From assembly GCA_026392415.1 (NCBI GenBank), contig JAPLCC010000039.1, forward strand, positions 62,001 to 126,000: a DNA stretch of 64,000 nt, in the 5' to 3' direction. A program made the position numbers and the translations under genes. The stretch is from Propionibacteriales bacterium. Lineage in GTDB: Bacteria; Actinomycetota; Actinomycetes; Propionibacteriales; Nocardioidaceae. Numbering within the stretch: the stretch's first letter is position 1; every line of letters begins with the position of its first letter. The notes under the pieces were generated by a model. The model saw nothing but the letters and a program-made list of their open reading frames with translations, ran no database searches and was not told the origin of the DNA. Of the stretch, positions 1 through 10,794 are shown piece by piece.

Positions 1-321
1 GGGACCGAAGGGGATGACCGAGAACGTCACGAATGCGGGCACCACGCAGATCACGGGCGCGAGCACGAAGACCACCTTGTCGGCGGCCTTCGGGATCAGG
101 TCCTCCTTGAACGCCAGCTTCACGCCGTCGGCCAGGGACTGCAGCAGACCGAAGGGGCCGTGCACGTTCGGGCCGATCCGGTGCTGCATCCGGGCCACGA
201 CCCGCCGCTCCCACCAGATGTTGAACAGGGTGAGAAGCACGAGCACCAGGAAGACCAGCAGCGTCTTGATGCCGATGATCCACCAGACGTCGTTGCCGAA
301 CGCGTTGAGATCGGTGTTCAT
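1..321 (-). CDS. nuoH: NADH-quinone oxidoreductase subunit H (N-terminal part, cut by window edge)
   Basis: Proton-pumping membrane subunit of complex I at the junction between the peripheral and membrane arms. The 107 visible codons begin [14 protein letters not shown] and contain the conserved [23 protein letters not shown] segment in two parts ([13 protein letters not shown], then [10 protein letters not shown]), followed by a hydrophobic helix. The C-terminus lies beyond the left edge. The ATG overlaps the nuoG stop in an ATGA junction, so the two are probably translationally coupled. The family identification is secure. Confidence 0.95.
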   Translation of the reverse strand, partial: MNTDLNAFGNDVWWIIGIKTLLVFLVLVLLTLFNIWWERRVVARMQHRIGPNVHGPFGLLQSLADGVKLAFKEDLIPKAADKVVFVLAPVICVVPAFVTFSVIPFGP

Positions 322-2759
322 GCGGCACCTCCGGCAATCGTCACAGTCGTGCCCGGCGAGGCGAGATCGGCCAGCACGCCGTTGCCGACGGAGTTCGACG
401 GCACCCACACCACGCCGTCGACCAGGTCGTCGGCGATCTCGGCCGGCAGGGTCATCGACCCGCGGTCACCGGTGAGGGTGATGGTCGGGCCGTGGGAGTC
501 GTGAACGGCCCGGGACACCAGCACCACCGGCGTCCGTGCGGTGGCCTTGAGGTACTTGTCGCCGTCCTGCAGCGAGCCGTTGTCGAGCGACTGCTTCCAG
601 GTGGCCAGCACCAGATCGCCGTCTCCCAAGGTCGTCGAGTAGCCCGAGCCGCCAGGCGAGGGCGTATCGAGACGTGGGCGTTCGCCGTCCCACGGACCCA
701 GCTGGGCCATCTCGGCCCGGGCCTCGTCGACGGTCCGGAAACCCAGCGGGCTGCCGTGGCCGAGGTGGGCGAGCTCGTCGGCAATGCCGGAGAGGGCCCG
801 CAGCTCCGGGAGCGATGCGGGGTTGCGCAGCGCGGCCTCCCACGGCCGCACCCGGCCTTCCCAGTTGACGAAGGTGCCGGCCTTGTCGGTGGTCGGCGCG
901 ACGGGGAACACGACGTCAGCGACGTCGGTGACGTCAGTGCGGCGCAGGTCGAAGGCGACCACGAAGCCGGCCGCATCGATCGCGGCACGGGTCGCGGCCG
1001 GGTCGGACGTGTCGTCGGGATCCACACCCGCGATGACGAGTCCGCCGAGCTCGCCGGTGACGAGCGCGGCGACGATCGCATCCGCGTCGCGGCCTTCGGT
1101 CTCGGGCAGGACATCGACACCCCAGGCCGCAGCGACGTCGACGCGCGCGCCGGCGTCGGCCGTCGGACGGCCACCGGGCAGCAGGTTCGGCAGGCAGCCG
1201 GCCTCGACCGCACCGCGATCACCGGCCCGGCGGGGCACCCAGGCGAGGCGAGCGCCCGTGGACGCGGCGACTGCGGCAGCAGCTGACAGCGCACCGGGGA
1301 TCGTGGCCAGTCGCTCACCGACGAGCAGCACGCTGCCCGCGTCGAGCTCGGGAGCCAGCGCGTCGAGTCCCGCTGCTTCCTCGCCGGGCACGGTCGGCAC
1401 GACGCGTGCGGAGACCTTGGCCAGTCCGCGCGTGGTGTACGGCGCCAGGCTGATCACCTCGGTGCCGCCGGCCCGCACGGACTTGCGCAGGCGCAGGAAG
1501 ACCGCGCCGGCCTCGTCCTCGGGCTCCAGGCCGACGAGCACCACCTTCGCGGCGGACTCGAGGTCGTCGTACGTCACTCCCCCGTTGCCGGGGCCGGTCA
1601 GCGCGACCGACGACGCCAGGAACGCGGCCTCCTCGGCGGAGAGCGGACGGGCCCGGAAGTCGATGTCGTTGGTGCCGAGCGCGACCCGGGCGAACTTGCT
1701 GTAGGCGTAGGCGTCCTCGACGGTCAGGCGACCACCGGTCAGCACGCCGACCCCGCCGGCCTGCTTGGCAGCGGCAAGGCCACGGGCCGCGACCGCGAAG
1801 GCCTCGGGCCACGACGCCGGCCGGAGACTGCCGTCCTCGTCGCGCACCTGCGGGTAGACGAGGCGGTCCTCGGACTGGGCGTAGGCGAACGCGAAGCGGT
1901 CCTTGTCGGTGATCCACTCCTCGTTGACCGCCGGGTCGTTGCCGGACTGACGGCGCAGCACCTTGCCGCGACGGTGGTCGATCCGGATCGCCGAACCGCA
2001 CGCATCGTGCTCGGCCACACCGGCCGTCGAGACCAGGTCGAAGGGGCGGGACCGGAAGCGGTACTGCTCGGAGGTGAGCGCGCCGACCGGGCAGATCTGG
2101 ATCACGTTGCCGGAGAAGTACGACAGGAAGGGCGCGTCCTCGGCGATGCCGATCTGCTGCTGCGCACCGCGCTCGAGGAGCTCGATGAACGGGTCACCGG
2201 CGATCTCGTCGGCGAACCGCGTGCAGCGCTGGCACACGATGCAGCGCTCGCGGTCCAGCAGAACCGTCGGCGACAGGTTGATCGGCTTGGGGAACGTCCG
2301 CTTCACGCCGCGGTTGCGGTCGTCCGAGAAGCGCGACTCGCCCTGCCCATTGGACATCGCCTGGTTCTGCAGGGGGCACTCGCCACCCTTGTCGCAGACA
2401 GGGCAGTCCAGCGGGTGGTTGATCAGCAGCAGCTCCATGACACCGCGCTGCGCCTTGTCGGCGACGGGGCTGGACTCCTGGGTGCTGACGACCATGCCCT
2501 CGGCGACCGGGAGCGTGCACGACGCCTGCGGCTTGGGGAATCCCCGACCGTTGCCGGCATCGGGTACGTCGACCAGGCATTGGCGGCACGCACCGGCCGG
2601 CGCGAGCAGCGGGTGGTCACAGAACCGCGGAATCTGGACGCCGATCTGCTCGGCCGCGCGGATGACCAGGGTGTCCTTGGGGACGCTGACCTGGACGCCG
2701 TCGATGGTGACGGTGACGAGGTCCGACTTCTCGACGGCCTTCTCGGGCGTGGTGGTCAT
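318..2759 (-). CDS. nuoG: NADH-quinone oxidoreductase subunit G
   Basis: Iron-sulfur subunit of the complex I peripheral arm (813 aa). In order it has an N-terminal [2Fe-2S] ferredoxin domain (FCDHP, then CRQC near residues 55-70), the His/Cys cluster motif [19 protein letters not shown] around residue 120, two CxxCxxC-type 4Fe-4S motifs ([11 protein letters not shown] and a later CPVGA), and a large molybdopterin-oxidoreductase-like domain. Start chosen at [11 protein letters not shown] because it overlaps the nuoF stop (ATGA); a longer reading frame upstream is antisense-style noise. Near the C-terminus the residues [17 protein letters not shown] coincide with a palindromic element at 634-674 that resembles one in menD, so this stretch is likely an in-frame insertion. 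Confidence 0.95.
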   Translation of the reverse strand: MTTTPEKAVEKSDLVTVTIDGVQVSVPKDTLVIRAAEQIGVQIPRFCDHPLLAPAGACRQCLVDVPDAGNGRGFPKPQASCTLPVAEGMVVSTQESSPVADKAQRGVMELLLINHPLDCPVCDKGGECPLQNQAMSNGQGESRFSDDRNRGVKRTFPKPINLSPTVLLDRERCIVCQRCTRFADEIAGDPFIELLERGAQQQIGIAEDAPFLSYFSGNVIQICPVGALTSEQYRFRSRPFDLVSTAGVAEHDACGSAIRIDHRRGKVLRRQSGNDPAVNEEWITDKDRFAFAYAQSEDRLVYPQVRDEDGSLRPASWPEAFAVAARGLAAAKQAGGVGVLTGGRLTVEDAYAYSKFARVALGTNDIDFRARPLSAEEAAFLASSVALTGPGNGGVTYDDLESAAKVVLVGLEPEDEAGAVFLRLRKSVRAGGTEVISLAPYTTRGLAKVSARVVPTVPGEEAAGLDALAPELDAGSVLLVGERLATIPGALSAAAAVAASTGARLAWVPRRAGDRGAVEAGCLPNLLPGGRPTADAGARVDVAAAWGVDVLPETEGRDADAIVAALVTGELGGLVIAGVDPDDTSDPAATRAAIDAAGFVVAFDLRRTDVTDVADVVFPVAPTTDKAGTFVNWEGRVRPWEAALRNPASLPELRALSGIADELAHLGHGSPLGFRTVDEARAEMAQLGPWDGERPRLDTPSPGGSGYSTTLGDGDLVLATWKQSLDNGSLQDGDKYLKATARTPVVLVSRAVHDSHGPTITLTGDRGSMTLPAEIADDLVDGVVWVPSNSVGNGVLADLASPGTTVTIAGGAA
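634..674. repeat. Family B palindromic element inside nuoG
   Basis: About 41 bases starting GTCGAGTAGCC and ending GGCGTATCGAGA. It shares both ends, with a changed middle, with one arm of the long palindrome in menD (14512-14560). In nuoG it encodes RLDTP...GYSTTL; in menD the matching residues are PLDTP...GYSTNL. The reading frame stays open through it. Confidence 0.6.
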
Positions 2760-4066
2760 GCCGACACCTCCGTGCCTGCCCAGGCGGTGGACCTCGCCGC
2801 GTCGAACGGGCACCCGCCATGGGCGAGGTGCGCGAGGTACTCGTCGCGGAAGTGCTCGATGGAGCTGGAGATCGGGCTCGTCGCGCCGTCGCCGAGTGCG
2901 CAGAACGAGCGACCCAGGATGTTGTCGCACTGATCGAGCAGCTGGTCGAGGTCGGCCTCGGTGCCCTGACCGTTCTCGAGCCGGGTGAGCGCCTGCACCA
3001 GCCACCACGTGCCCTCCCGGCACGGGGTGCACTTGCCACAGGACTCGTGCTTGTAGAACTCGGTCCACCGCAGCACGGCACGCACGACGCACACGGTCTC
3101 GTCGAAGATCTGCAGGGCGCGGGTGCCGAGCATCGAGCCGACCGCGCCGACGCCCTCGAAGTCGAGCGGGATGTCGAGGTGCTCGGCAGTGAGCAGCGGG
3201 GTGCTGGAGCCACCGGGGGTCCAGAACTTGATCTCGTGACCGTGACGGATGCCGCCGGCCAGGTCGAGGAGCTCGCGCAGGGTGATGCCGAGCGGGGCTT
3301 CGTACTGGCCGGGGTTCTGCACATGTCCGGACAGCGAGAAGATGCCGTGGCCCTTGGACTTCTCGGTGCCCATCGAGGCGAACCAGGCGGCACCGTTCTT
3401 CACGATGGCCGGCACCGAGGCGATGGACTCGACGTTGTTGATGACCGTGGGGCTGGCGTAGAGGCCGGCGACCGCGGGGAACGGCGGGCGCAGGCGCGGT
3501 TGGCCGCGACGACCCTCGAGTCCCTCGAGCAGCGCGGTCTCCTCGCCACAGATGTAGGCACCGGCACCGGCGTGCACCACGACGTCGAGGTCGTAGCCCG
3601 ATCCGTGGATGTTCTTGCCGAGGTGGCCGGCGGCGTACGCCTCCTCGACAGCGGCCTGCACCCGGCGGATGACGTGCAGGACCTCACCGCGGATGTAGAT
3701 GAAGGCCTTGTTCGCGCGAATGGCGTAGGAGCTGATGATGACGCCCTCGACGAGGACGTGGGGGTTGCCCATCATCAGCGGGATGTCCTTGCAGGTGCCC
3801 GGCTCCGACTCGTCCGCGTTGACGACGAGGTACTTCGGGCGGGGGTTGTCCTGCGGGATGAACGACCACTTCATGCCGGTCGGGAAGCCTGCGCCGCCAC
3901 GGCCGCGCAGACCGCTGTCCTTGACGGCGGTGATGACGTCGTCCTGGCTCATGCCGAAGGCGATGTCGAGGGCGGCGTAACCGCCCTTGCTCTCGTAGGG
4001 CGCCAGCTTCCAGCCCTGCTCGACGTCCCACATGTCCGTGAGCACGGGGGTCAACATGTCCGTCAC
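2756..4066 (-). CDS. nuoF: NADH-quinone oxidoreductase subunit F
   Basis: NADH-binding, FMN-containing subunit where electrons enter complex I (436 aa). Visible motifs are the glycine-rich [10 protein letters not shown] (NADH/FMN site, near residue 55), the FMN-region [13 protein letters not shown], a SLBB-like region, and the C-terminal 4Fe-4S motif [13 protein letters not shown] with a later Cys. Length is normal. It sits between nuoE and nuoG with four-base overlaps on both sides. An in-frame ATG three codons downstream (MLTPVL) is an alternative start; the upstream ATG overlaps the nuoE stop and is preferred. Confidence 0.96.
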   Translation of the reverse strand: MTDMLTPVLTDMWDVEQGWKLAPYESKGGYAALDIAFGMSQDDVITAVKDSGLRGRGGAGFPTGMKWSFIPQDNPRPKYLVVNADESEPGTCKDIPLMMGNPHVLVEGVIISSYAIRANKAFIYIRGEVLHVIRRVQAAVEEAYAAGHLGKNIHGSGYDLDVVVHAGAGAYICGEETALLEGLEGRRGQPRLRPPFPAVAGLYASPTVINNVESIASVPAIVKNGAAWFASMGTEKSKGHGIFSLSGHVQNPGQYEAPLGITLRELLDLAGGIRHGHEIKFWTPGGSSTPLLTAEHLDIPLDFEGVGAVGSMLGTRALQIFDETVCVVRAVLRWTEFYKHESCGKCTPCREGTWWLVQALTRLENGQGTEADLDQLLDQCDNILGRSFCALGDGATSPISSSIEHFRDEYLAHLAHGGCPFDAARSTAWAGTEVSA

Positions 4067-4767
4067 TGGTCCGACTCCTTGGCCTCGATCGCCGGAGTGG
4101 TCGGCGCATCAGGCGCCGTCCAGCCCCGTTCGCGGGCGATCTTCAGGCCGACCAGGCTGGGCGGTCCGGCCGTGGGGCCTTCGTCGACCAGACCGTCGGG
4201 GAAACCGGCGAGCACACGCTCGGCCTCGCGGAAGGTGCAGAGCTTCGGGCCGCGGGTCGACTGGATCTCGTGACCGGCGCGGAGCGACTCGACCAACTGG
4301 ACTGCCGACTCCGGCGTCTGGTTGTCCATGAACTCCCAGTTGACCATCATCACCGGGGCGAAGTCGCAGGCTGCGTTGCACTCGATGTGCTCGAGGCTGA
4401 CCGTCTTCGAGTCGCCCTGCCGCTGGACGGCGACCTCGTCGTTGCCGATGTCGAGGTGCTCCTTGAGACGGGCGAAGATCTCGTCGCCGCCCATCACCGC
4501 GCAGAGCGTGTTGGTGCAGACGCCGACGTGGTAGTCACCGACGCCGTGGCGCTTGTACATCGTGTAGAACGTCGCGACCCCGCTGACCTCAGCGGCACTG
4601 ATGTCGAGGACCGCGGCACACGCCTCGATCCCCTCCGGCGTGACCCGCCCCTGCACCGACTGCACGAGGTGCAGCATCGGCAGCAGGCCCGAGCGCGGCT
4701 CGGGGTAGCGCGCGGCGATCTCGCGGAGTTCCGCGATCGTCTTCTCGTCGATCGGCTGGGTGCTCAT
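4063..4767 (-). CDS. nuoE: NADH-quinone oxidoreductase subunit E
   Basis: Thioredoxin-like [2Fe-2S] subunit (cluster N1a) of the NADH dehydrogenase module, 234 aa. The four cluster cysteines are visible as CTNTLC (C-x4-C) and ECNAAC (C-x3-C). The C-terminal 60 residues, rich in charged residues and proline, form the extension often seen in actinobacterial NuoE. It overlaps nuoD upstream and nuoF downstream by four bases each, consistent with one transcript. Confidence 0.95.
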   Translation of the reverse strand: MSTQPIDEKTIAELREIAARYPEPRSGLLPMLHLVQSVQGRVTPEGIEACAAVLDISAAEVSGVATFYTMYKRHGVGDYHVGVCTNTLCAVMGGDEIFARLKEHLDIGNDEVAVQRQGDSKTVSLEHIECNAACDFAPVMMVNWEFMDNQTPESAVQLVESLRAGHEIQSTRGPKLCTFREAERVLAGFPDGLVDEGPTAGPPSLVGLKIARERGWTAPDAPTTPAIEAKESDQ

Positions 4768-6107
4768 CTGTCCACGCCTCCCATGACGGGGTCGATGCTG
4801 GCGATCGCGACGATGACGTCAGCGATCTGGCCGCCCTCGCTCATCACGCCCATCGCCTGGAGATTGTTGAACGAGGGATCGCGGAAGTGCGCCCGGAACG
4901 GGCGGGTGCCACCGTCGGAGACGACGTGTGCGCCGAGCTCGCCGCGGGGCGACTCGACCGGGACGTAGGCCTGACCGGGCGGAACCCGGAAGCCTTCGGT
5001 GACGAGCTTGAAGTGATGGATCAACGCCTCCATCGACTCACCCATGATGTGGCGGATGTGGTCGAGGCTGTTGCCCATGCCGTCGCTGCCGATCGACAGC
5101 TGACTGGGCCACGCGATCTTCTTGTCGGCCACCATCACCGGCGCACCCTCGAGCTTCGCGAGGCGGTCCGCCGCCTGCTCGATGATGCGCAGCGACTCCC
5201 ACATCTCGTTGAGGCGGACCCGGAACCGGCCATAGGAGTCGGCGGTGTCCCACGTCTGCACGTCGAAGTCGTAGGTCTCGTAACCGCTGTAGGGCTGGGC
5301 CTTGCGCAGGTCGAAGCCGTAGCCGGTGCTGCGCAGGACCGGGCCCGTGAGGCCGAGTGCCATGCAGCCCTCGAGGTCGAGATGGCCGACGTCGACGAGG
5401 CGAGCCTTGAAGATCGGGTTCGCGTTGCACAGCGCGGCGTACTCCGGCAGCCGCTTCTTCATCAGGGCGACGAAGGAGCGGATGTCGTCGAGGGCGCCGG
5501 GCGGCAGGTCCTGGGCGACGCCGCCGGGACGGATGAACGCGTGGTTCATCCGCAGGCCGGTGATCAGCTCGAACAGGTCCAGGACCAGCTCACGCTCACG
5601 GAAGCCGATGGTCATCACGGTGAGGGCGCCGATCTCCATGCCGCCGGTCGCGATGCAGACCAGGTGCGAGGAGATCCGGTTGAGCTCCATGAGCAGGACC
5701 CGCATGATCTGGGCCTTCTCGGGGATGTCGTCCTCGATGTCGAGAAGTCGCTCGACGCCCAGGACATAGGTCATCTCGTTGTAGAACGGGGAGAGGTAGT
5801 CCATCCGGGTGCAGAACGTGACGCCCTGTGTCCAGGAGCGGTACTCCATGTTCTTCTCGATGCCGGTGTGCAGGTAGCCGATGCCACAACGGGCCTCGGT
5901 GACCGTCTCGCCCTCGATCTCGAGGATCAGCCGGAGCACGCCGTGGGTCGACGGGTGCTGCGGGCCCATGTTGACGACGACCCTCTCAGCGGCATCGCCC
6001 TCGCCCAGACCGGAGGCGATCTCGCTCCAGTCCTGACCGGTGACGGTGAAGACCTTGCCGGCACCGGTGTCGGCGCTTCCGGCGTAGAAGTCCTGATCCG
6101 TAGTCAT
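4764..6107 (-). CDS. nuoD: NADH-quinone oxidoreductase subunit D
   Basis: 49-kDa subunit of complex I (447 aa) that helps form the quinone-binding cavity with NuoB. Seen directly: [17 protein letters not shown] near residue 45, [16 protein letters not shown], and the C-terminal [14 protein letters not shown] region, all typical of the family. About 30 N-terminal residues precede the conserved core, as is common in actinobacteria. It overlaps nuoC and nuoE by four bases. Confidence 0.96.
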   Translation of the reverse strand: MTTDQDFYAGSADTGAGKVFTVTGQDWSEIASGLGEGDAAERVVVNMGPQHPSTHGVLRLILEIEGETVTEARCGIGYLHTGIEKNMEYRSWTQGVTFCTRMDYLSPFYNEMTYVLGVERLLDIEDDIPEKAQIMRVLLMELNRISSHLVCIATGGMEIGALTVMTIGFRERELVLDLFELITGLRMNHAFIRPGGVAQDLPPGALDDIRSFVALMKKRLPEYAALCNANPIFKARLVDVGHLDLEGCMALGLTGPVLRSTGYGFDLRKAQPYSGYETYDFDVQTWDTADSYGRFRVRLNEMWESLRIIEQAADRLAKLEGAPVMVADKKIAWPSQLSIGSDGMGNSLDHIRHIMGESMEALIHHFKLVTEGFRVPPGQAYVPVESPRGELGAHVVSDGGTRPFRAHFRDPSFNNLQAMGVMSEGGQIADVIVAIASIDPVMGGVDR

Positions 6108-6781
6108 GAGTACGACCTCCGCTGGTCGGGCGGCGGGATGGTGGCGCCCTTGTACTCGACGGGGATGCCGCCGAGGGGATAGTCCTTGCGCTGCGGGTGG
6201 CCCGGCCAGTCGTCAGGCATCAGGATCCGGGTCAGCGCCGGGTGGCCGTCGAAGATGATGCCGAACATGTCCCACGTCTCGCGCTCGTGCCAGTCGGCTG
6301 CCGGGTAGAGCGGGACCAGGGTCGGGATGTGGGCGTCGCCGTCAGGCACGCTCACCTCCACGCGAATCCGTCGGTTCCACGTGTAGGACATGAAGTGATA
6401 GACGGCGTGCAGCTCACGGCCCGCGTCGCCGGGGTAGTGCACGGCGCTGACACCGGACAGGAACTCGAATCGCAGCGCGGCGTCGTCGCGGACCAGCTTC
6501 GCGACCGCGAGCAGGTTGTCGCGGTGGACGTGGAAGGTGATCTCCCCGCGGTGGATGACCACGCTCTCGACGAGGGCGTCGAGCTTGTCGGCCACCGTGT
6601 CGAACCAGCCGCCGAAGGGACGCTGCGCGGCCGTCGGGAGGACGACGGGGGCGACCAGGCCGCCGAAGCCGCTGGTGTCACCACTGCCACGCACGCCGAA
6701 CATGCCCTGGCGTTCCCCGACCGCGCGGACTTCGACCGGGGCGGCCACGTCGGGCGTGACCGGGAGGTTCTCGTCGGTCAC
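6104..6781 (-). CDS. nuoC: NADH-quinone oxidoreductase subunit C
   Basis: 30-kDa subunit of the complex I connecting module (225 aa from a GTG start). The family signature is [40 protein letters not shown], seen near residues 165-205 (read here as two adjoining motifs, [16 protein letters not shown] and [20 protein letters not shown]). The GTG start makes a GTGA overlap with the nuoB stop; an upstream in-frame reading frame that runs through nuoB is not coding. The first 40 residues are low in conservation. Confidence 0.94.
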   Translation of the reverse strand: MTDENLPVTPDVAAPVEVRAVGERQGMFGVRGSGDTSGFGGLVAPVVLPTAAQRPFGGWFDTVADKLDALVESVVIHRGEITFHVHRDNLLAVAKLVRDDAALRFEFLSGVSAVHYPGDAGRELHAVYHFMSYTWNRRIRVEVSVPDGDAHIPTLVPLYPAADWHERETWDMFGIIFDGHPALTRILMPDDWPGHPQRKDYPLGGIPVEYKGATIPPPDQRRSYS

Positions 6782-7332
6782 CGGAGCATTCCCCTCATGT
6801 CGCCGGTCGGCAGGGCGACGAGGCCTTCGGCCTCCATCTCGCGGATCTGGGCCAGGCGGTTGGCGCCGAGCGGCGTGTTCTGGACCTTGTCGTGCAGCTT
6901 GAGGATCGCGTCGATCAACATCTCCGGGCGCGGCGGGCAACCCGGGAGGTACATGTCGACGGGCACGACGTGGTCGACGCCCTGGACGATCGCGTAGTTG
7001 TTGAACATGCCGCCACTGCTGGCGCACACGCCCATGGCGAGCACCCACTTGGGCTCGGCCATCTGGTCGTAGATCTGGCGCAGGACCGGAGCCATCTTGT
7101 TGCTCACCCGGCCGGCCACGATCATCAGGTCGGCCTGGCGCGGACTGGCACGGAAGACCTCCATGCCGTAGCGGGCGAGGTCGTACTTCGGACCGCCCGA
7201 CGTCATCATCTCGATCGCGCAGCAGGCCAGGCCGAACGTCGCTGGCCAGAAGCTGGCCTTGCGCATGTAGCCGGCCAGACCTTCGACCGTGCTCAGCAGG
7301 ACCCCGCTGGGGAGCTTCTCTTCCACACCCAT
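6778..7332 (-). CDS. nuoB: NADH-quinone oxidoreductase subunit B
   Basis: PSST-type subunit that carries the terminal 4Fe-4S cluster N2 next to the quinone site (184 aa). Cluster cysteines are visible in [25 protein letters not shown] and [12 protein letters not shown]. The start at [13 protein letters not shown] gives the usual length and leaves four bases after the nuoA stop. A longer frame (18 more codons) would overlap nuoA and is rejected. Confidence 0.96.
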   Translation of the reverse strand: MGVEEKLPSGVLLSTVEGLAGYMRKASFWPATFGLACCAIEMMTSGGPKYDLARYGMEVFRASPRQADLMIVAGRVSNKMAPVLRQIYDQMAEPKWVLAMGVCASSGGMFNNYAIVQGVDHVVPVDMYLPGCPPRPEMLIDAILKLHDKVQNTPLGANRLAQIREMEAEGLVALPTGDMRGMLR

Positions 7333-7336
7333 GGGT

Positions 7337-7693
7337 CTAGTCCCAATCCAATCCGCCGCGGCGCCACACATAGGCGTACGCGACAAAGACAGTGGCGATG
7401 AACAGGACCATCTCGACCAGACCGAACCACGCCATGTTGTCCAGCCCGAGGGCCCACGGGTACAGGAAGATGATTTCGATGTCGAAGACGATGAAGAGCA
7501 TCGCGGTGATGTAGTACTTCACCGGGAAGCGGCCACTCAGCGCCTGCGGGGTCGGCTCGATACCGCACTCGTAGGAGTCGAGCTTCGCGCGGTTGTAGCG
7601 GCGCGGCCCGATGAAGGTGCTCATGACGACTGACCCGACCGCGAAAAGTGCGGCCAGTGCGGCGAGCACCAGGACCGGTGTGTAGAGCTCCAT
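7337..7693 (-). CDS. nuoA: NADH-quinone oxidoreductase subunit A
   Basis: Small membrane subunit of complex I (118 aa) with three predicted helices, near residues 5-28, 60-82 and 88-108. The conserved loop [11 protein letters not shown] between helices 1 and 2 is present. Start chosen at [13 protein letters not shown] because a GGGAG ribosome-binding site lies 5-10 bases upstream. This is the first gene of the nuo operon; a Rex-type operator lies 20-37 bases upstream of the ATG. Confidence 0.95.
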   Translation of the reverse strand: MELYTPVLVLAALAALFAVGSVVMSTFIGPRRYNRAKLDSYECGIEPTPQALSGRFPVKYYITAMLFIVFDIEIIFLYPWALGLDNMAWFGLVEMVLFIATVFVAYAYVWRRGGLDWD

Positions 7694-7712
7694 GAGGCTC
7701 CCTCTCGTGACC

Positions 7713-7730
7713 TTGTGAACAGAATCACTA
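7713..7730 (-). promoter_or_regulatory. Candidate Rex operator over the nuoA promoter
   Basis: The 18-mer TTGTGAACAGAATCACTA matches the Rex consensus TTGTGAA-N4-TTCACAA at 12 of 14 defined positions, with a perfect left half. On the minus strand a plausible promoter (TGGCAA, 17 bases, TAGTGA) has its -10 inside this site, so binding would block transcription. In Streptomyces the nuo operon is a known Rex target, and a rex gene is present at 39942-40640 here. Binding itself is inferred. Confidence 0.65.
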
Positions 7731-7852
7731 GTGGCTTGGCCCACATCTTGCCACCACCGGGAAGGGTCGCGACAGGGGGGTCGGCGAAGCCGAAAGAGGC
7801 GCCTGACCTGCGGATTTAACGCATGGTCTGGTTGCGAAAATGCGGGCGCGCG

Positions 7853-8317
7853 TCAGCCCGGTGGACGGACCCTCGCAAGCCACCGGTCAGGGAAGAGTTG
7901 GCGCGGGAGGGCCGTGGCTCGCCGGGTGAGCGTGTCACGAAACGCGACGACGGAGGTGCCCACCCGCGGACGTGCCAGACGGCTCCAGGGCAGTTGCACG
8001 TCCGCAACGGCCGAGACCAGGCGCACGCCCTCGTCCGTTGCCTCGGCCGAGGCCTCGACGCCGACGGGATAGGCCGCACGGATCACGCGCGCGTTCCGGT
8101 GGTGGGTGACCACGGTGAAGAACGGAACGAGCACCGCCAGGGCGATGCCCACCCCCGGGGCGGTGGCAGCCGGCCCGGCGACCAGGCTGCCCACCAGGCC
8201 GATGCCGATGCAGACCGCGGCAACCACGGCGAAGCTCCGCCGAAGGACAACGAGGACGACGCCACGGATCAACGCGGAGACCTCCGCTGCCGTGGGTGTC
8301 CAGACGACCCGATCCAC
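7853..8317 (-). CDS. Hypothetical membrane protein, possibly YcxB-like
   Basis: 154 aa, no function assigned. Two hydrophobic helices lie near residues 28-48 and 53-70 (VVLVVLRRSFAVVAAVCIGIG... and GVGIALAVLVPFFTVV). After them comes a soluble C-terminal part with the pattern VADVQLPWSRL, which resembles the C-terminal PH-like domain of YcxB-type proteins. It starts 9 bases downstream of the menG stop on the same strand and is probably cotranscribed. No evidence links it to menaquinone synthesis beyond position. Confidence 0.7.
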   Translation of the reverse strand: MDRVVWTPTAAEVSALIRGVVLVVLRRSFAVVAAVCIGIGLVGSLVAGPAATAPGVGIALAVLVPFFTVVTHHRNARVIRAAYPVGVEASAEATDEGVRLVSAVADVQLPWSRLARPRVGTSVVAFRDTLTRRATALPRQLFPDRWLARVRPPG

Positions 8318-8326
8318 TCCGCCTCG

Positions 8327-9016
8327 TCAGGCAGTGGCGCGGTGCAGGGAGACGATGCCGCCGGAGAGGTTGCGCCACTCGGGTGCCGTCCAGCCGGCCT
8401 CACCGATCAGGTCCGCCAGGCCGCGCTGGTCAGGCCACGCGCGGATCGACTCGGCGAGGTAGACGTAGGCGTCGGGAGCAGACGAAACCGCGGTGGCGAC
8501 CGCGGGAAGCGCCTTCATCAGGTACTCGAGGTAGACCGTGCGCCACGGCGACCAGGTCGGGTGGCTGAACTCGCAGACCACGAGCCGGCCGCCGGGCCTG
8601 GTGACCCGGCGCAACTCGGCCAGGCCCGCCTTCGGGTCCACGATGTTGCGCAGGCCGACGGAGATCGTCACCGCGTCGAAGGTGTCGTCACGGAACGGAA
8701 GCTTCGTGCCGTCGCCGGCTGTGAACGGCAGGTGCGGGAACTGTTTCTTGCCCACCTGGAGCATGCCGATCGAGAAGTCGCAGGGCACGACCGTGGCGCC
8801 GGCGTCGCGGAAGGGCTGGCTGGAGGTGCCGGTGCCGGCCGCGAGGTCGAGCACCATGTCGCCGTACGCCGGATCGACGGCAGCGAGCACTTCCTTGCGC
8901 CAGCGGCGGTCCTGGCCGAAGGACAGGATGTCGTTGGTCAGGTCATAGCGCCGCGCGACGGTGTCGAACATCCGTCGTACATCGGCGGGCTGCTTGTCGA
9001 GCTCTGCGCGGGCCAC
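8327..9016 (-). CDS. menG: Demethylmenaquinone methyltransferase
   Basis: SAM-dependent C-methylation of demethylmenaquinone, the last step of menaquinone synthesis (229 aa, UbiE/MenG family). The N-terminal [28 protein letters not shown] is the family signature (seen as [18 protein letters not shown] and flanks), followed by the SAM-binding [10 protein letters not shown] near residue 55 and the C-terminal LSGGIVSLH. Normal length. With menA, menC, menD and menE elsewhere in the window it accounts for most late and middle menaquinone steps; menB, menF and menH are not seen here. Confidence 0.93.
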   Translation of the reverse strand: MARAELDKQPADVRRMFDTVARRYDLTNDILSFGQDRRWRKEVLAAVDPAYGDMVLDLAAGTGTSSQPFRDAGATVVPCDFSIGMLQVGKKQFPHLPFTAGDGTKLPFRDDTFDAVTISVGLRNIVDPKAGLAELRRVTRPGGRLVVCEFSHPTWSPWRTVYLEYLMKALPAVATAVSSAPDAYVYLAESIRAWPDQRGLADLIGEAGWTAPEWRNLSGGIVSLHRATA

Positions 9017-9112
9017 CGCGGAAGCGTACCTACGGCGTGCTCATGGCCTCGTGGGCGGGTGAGCAAAAAAGTCGTTCGCAACCAATGTGCCCCTCGCAGC
9101 GTCTACCTGAGC

Positions 9113-10042
9113 ATGAACACCAAGTTGCGCATCGCTCGCCGGATCACCGTCATCACCGTGGTGGCCGCCCTGTGCTCCGTCCTCGCGTACGGCGTCGGCT
9201 GGGCCGTCCGCGAGGACGTGCTCCCGTGGGAGTCCAGCCCCCGGGCCGCGGGCCCGATCGGCGAACCCGCCGCGATGCCCGACGACGATGCGGCCGATGC
9301 GGCCGATCCGACCGACGAGCCTGACCCGTCGCCGGACCCCGAGCCCTCGCCGGACCCCGAGCCCTCGCAGGACCCGGGTCCCCCGGCCGCAGGCCCCGCT
9401 CTGCTGTCCCCGGGCGACAAGGGCCCCGAGGTCCGCGACCTCCAGGCCCGGCTCAAGCAGATCGACTGGCTCAGCGGCGACGTCACCGACACCTACGGCG
9501 ACCTGACGACCGAGGCGGTCCGTGGCTTCCAGACCAAGCGGGGATTCGAGGTCACCGGCGAGGTCGACAAGCGCACACTCAATCGGCTGCACTCCATGAC
9601 GCGCGTGCCCACCAGGGCCGAGCTGACCAACCAGCCGCCTCCGGGCAACGGAGGCAACACACCCGGCGCACTCGACCCGCGCTGCAAGACCGGCCGCGTG
9701 ATGTGCGTCGACAAGTCCAGCCGCACCCTGCGCTGGGTCGTCGACGGCAAGGTCCGCAAGACCGTCGACGTCCGCTTCGGCTCGGCCGAGCTGCCGACCC
9801 GCGAAGGCACCTTCCACGTGACCCGGAAGAGCCCCGACCACGTGTCGAGCATCTATCACACGCCCATGCCGTTCGCGATGTTCTTCTCCGAGGGCCAGGC
9901 CGTGCACTACTCACCCGACTTCGCCGCCAACGGCTACAACGGCGCCTCCCACGGCTGCGTCAACGTGCGCGATCGCGAGGCCGTGGCGTGGCTCTTCGGT
10001 CAGGTCCGGGTCGGCGACAAGGTCATCGTCTACTGGAGCTGA
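9113..10042 (+). CDS. L,D-transpeptidase with peptidoglycan-binding domain
   Basis: Predicted extracellular cell-wall cross-linking or anchoring enzyme (309 aa). Order: an N-terminal signal-anchor helix (residues 8-30, VITVVAALCSVLAYGVGW), an acidic Pro/Asp/Glu-rich linker with the repeat DPEPSPDPEPSQDP (about residues 62-90), a PG_binding_1 domain (GDKGPEVRDLQARLKQ to VDKRTLNRLHS), then a YkuD catalytic domain with HGCVN in the ASHGCVNVRD motif (catalytic Cys) and an upstream His. Start at MNTKLRIARRI fits the signal anchor; longer frames upstream run antisense through menG. Confidence 0.9.
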   Translation: MNTKLRIARRITVITVVAALCSVLAYGVGWAVREDVLPWESSPRAAGPIGEPAAMPDDDAADAADPTDEPDPSPDPEPSPDPEPSQDPGPPAAGPALLSPGDKGPEVRDLQARLKQIDWLSGDVTDTYGDLTTEAVRGFQTKRGFEVTGEVDKRTLNRLHSMTRVPTRAELTNQPPPGNGGNTPGALDPRCKTGRVMCVDKSSRTLRWVVDGKVRKTVDVRFGSAELPTREGTFHVTRKSPDHVSSIYHTPMPFAMFFSEGQAVHYSPDFAANGYNGASHGCVNVRDREAVAWLFGQVRVGDKVIVYWS

Positions 10043-10056
10043 TCCGGAGGGATCAG
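10039..10056. terminator. Shared hairpin between convergent genes
   Basis: CTGATCC, loop GGAG, GGATCAG: a perfect 7-bp stem that overlaps the stop codon of the L,D-transpeptidase and that of the convergent downstream gene. No strong T tract, so termination efficiency is uncertain. Confidence 0.45.
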
Positions 10057-10739
10057 CCCTCTTCAGTGAGCTCGAGGAGCAGCTCGACGTAGTGGACGTA
10101 CTCCTTCGGGTCCAGCCCGTTGCTGACGATGTCGAAGGTCACGCCGTCGAGCTGGGCGTGGCACTCGATCTGGTAGTTGGCTCCGGTCGGCTCCTCGCCG
10201 GTCGGGGCATTGGTCGTCGGGTCGATCGCCTCGACCCACTGCACGGCGCACGGGTGGCCGCCCAACTTCTTCAGCTCGTAGTGGGCACCGTTCTGGTTGT
10301 TCTCGAACGGGCCCTGCGGAAGCACGGGGCCGGCCGGGCCGGGGACCACGGTGACGACCATCTCTGCCGCTGCGGTCTGGCCCGTGGGGTCGCTCGCCGC
10401 CGCGAGGCTGGCCTCGATGTCGCGGTAGTAGCGCACTTCGACGTCGCCGTACACGCCCGCGAGACCCTTGACGGCCCTCTTCTCCGCGTCTCCGAAAGCC
10501 TTCGCGATCTCCTCGGCGTCGGCGACGTCCTCGGGCGAGTCTGCCTTGAAGTCGTTGGGCGTCGATGAGGAGACCGAGACGAACCGGGCGTCGAGACGAT
10601 CCGGCAGCTTGGGGAGCTCGCCGGCCGTGGCGCCGGGGTTCTCGACCACCTCGGGCAGGCCGACACCGAACCCGACGGCACCGGCGAGAAGGACGACTCC
10701 GGTGGCGGCACCGGCAAGGGAGGAGCGTGCGATCGGCAT
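10053..10739 (-). CDS. Hypothetical secreted or membrane-anchored protein
   Basis: 228 aa, not recognised. An N-terminal hydrophobic segment (residues 5-28, SLAGAATGVVLLAGAVGFGVG) looks like a signal peptide or anchor without a lipobox. The rest is soluble and acidic, with two cysteines (GHPCAVQW and YQIECHAQ) that could form a disulfide outside the cell. Repeated DPTT/GEEPTG-type loops suggest surface exposure. It converges on the L,D-transpeptidase and shares the terminator hairpin. Confidence 0.65.
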   Translation of the reverse strand: MPIARSSLAGAATGVVLLAGAVGFGVGLPEVVENPGATAGELPKLPDRLDARFVSVSSSTPNDFKADSPEDVADAEEIAKAFGDAEKRAVKGLAGVYGDVEVRYYRDIEASLAAASDPTGQTAAAEMVVTVVPGPAGPVLPQGPFENNQNGAHYELKKLGGHPCAVQWVEAIDPTTNAPTGEEPTGANYQIECHAQLDGVTFDIVSNGLDPKEYVHYVELLLELTEEG

Positions 10740-10794
10740 CGGGCCATCATGCCCGGTCGACCTGAGGACGTCGGACCCCGCCTACGGACCGGAC

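Noticed and set aside
2819..4273. Long open frame on the plus strand opposite nuoF/nuoE
   Set aside because: High-GC codon bias on the minus strand leaves antisense frames open; the product has no domain and the opposite strand encodes a well-conserved protein.
9061..9112. BldN-type promoter for the L,D-transpeptidase
   Set aside because: No GTAAC element with a CGT at the right spacing was found upstream.
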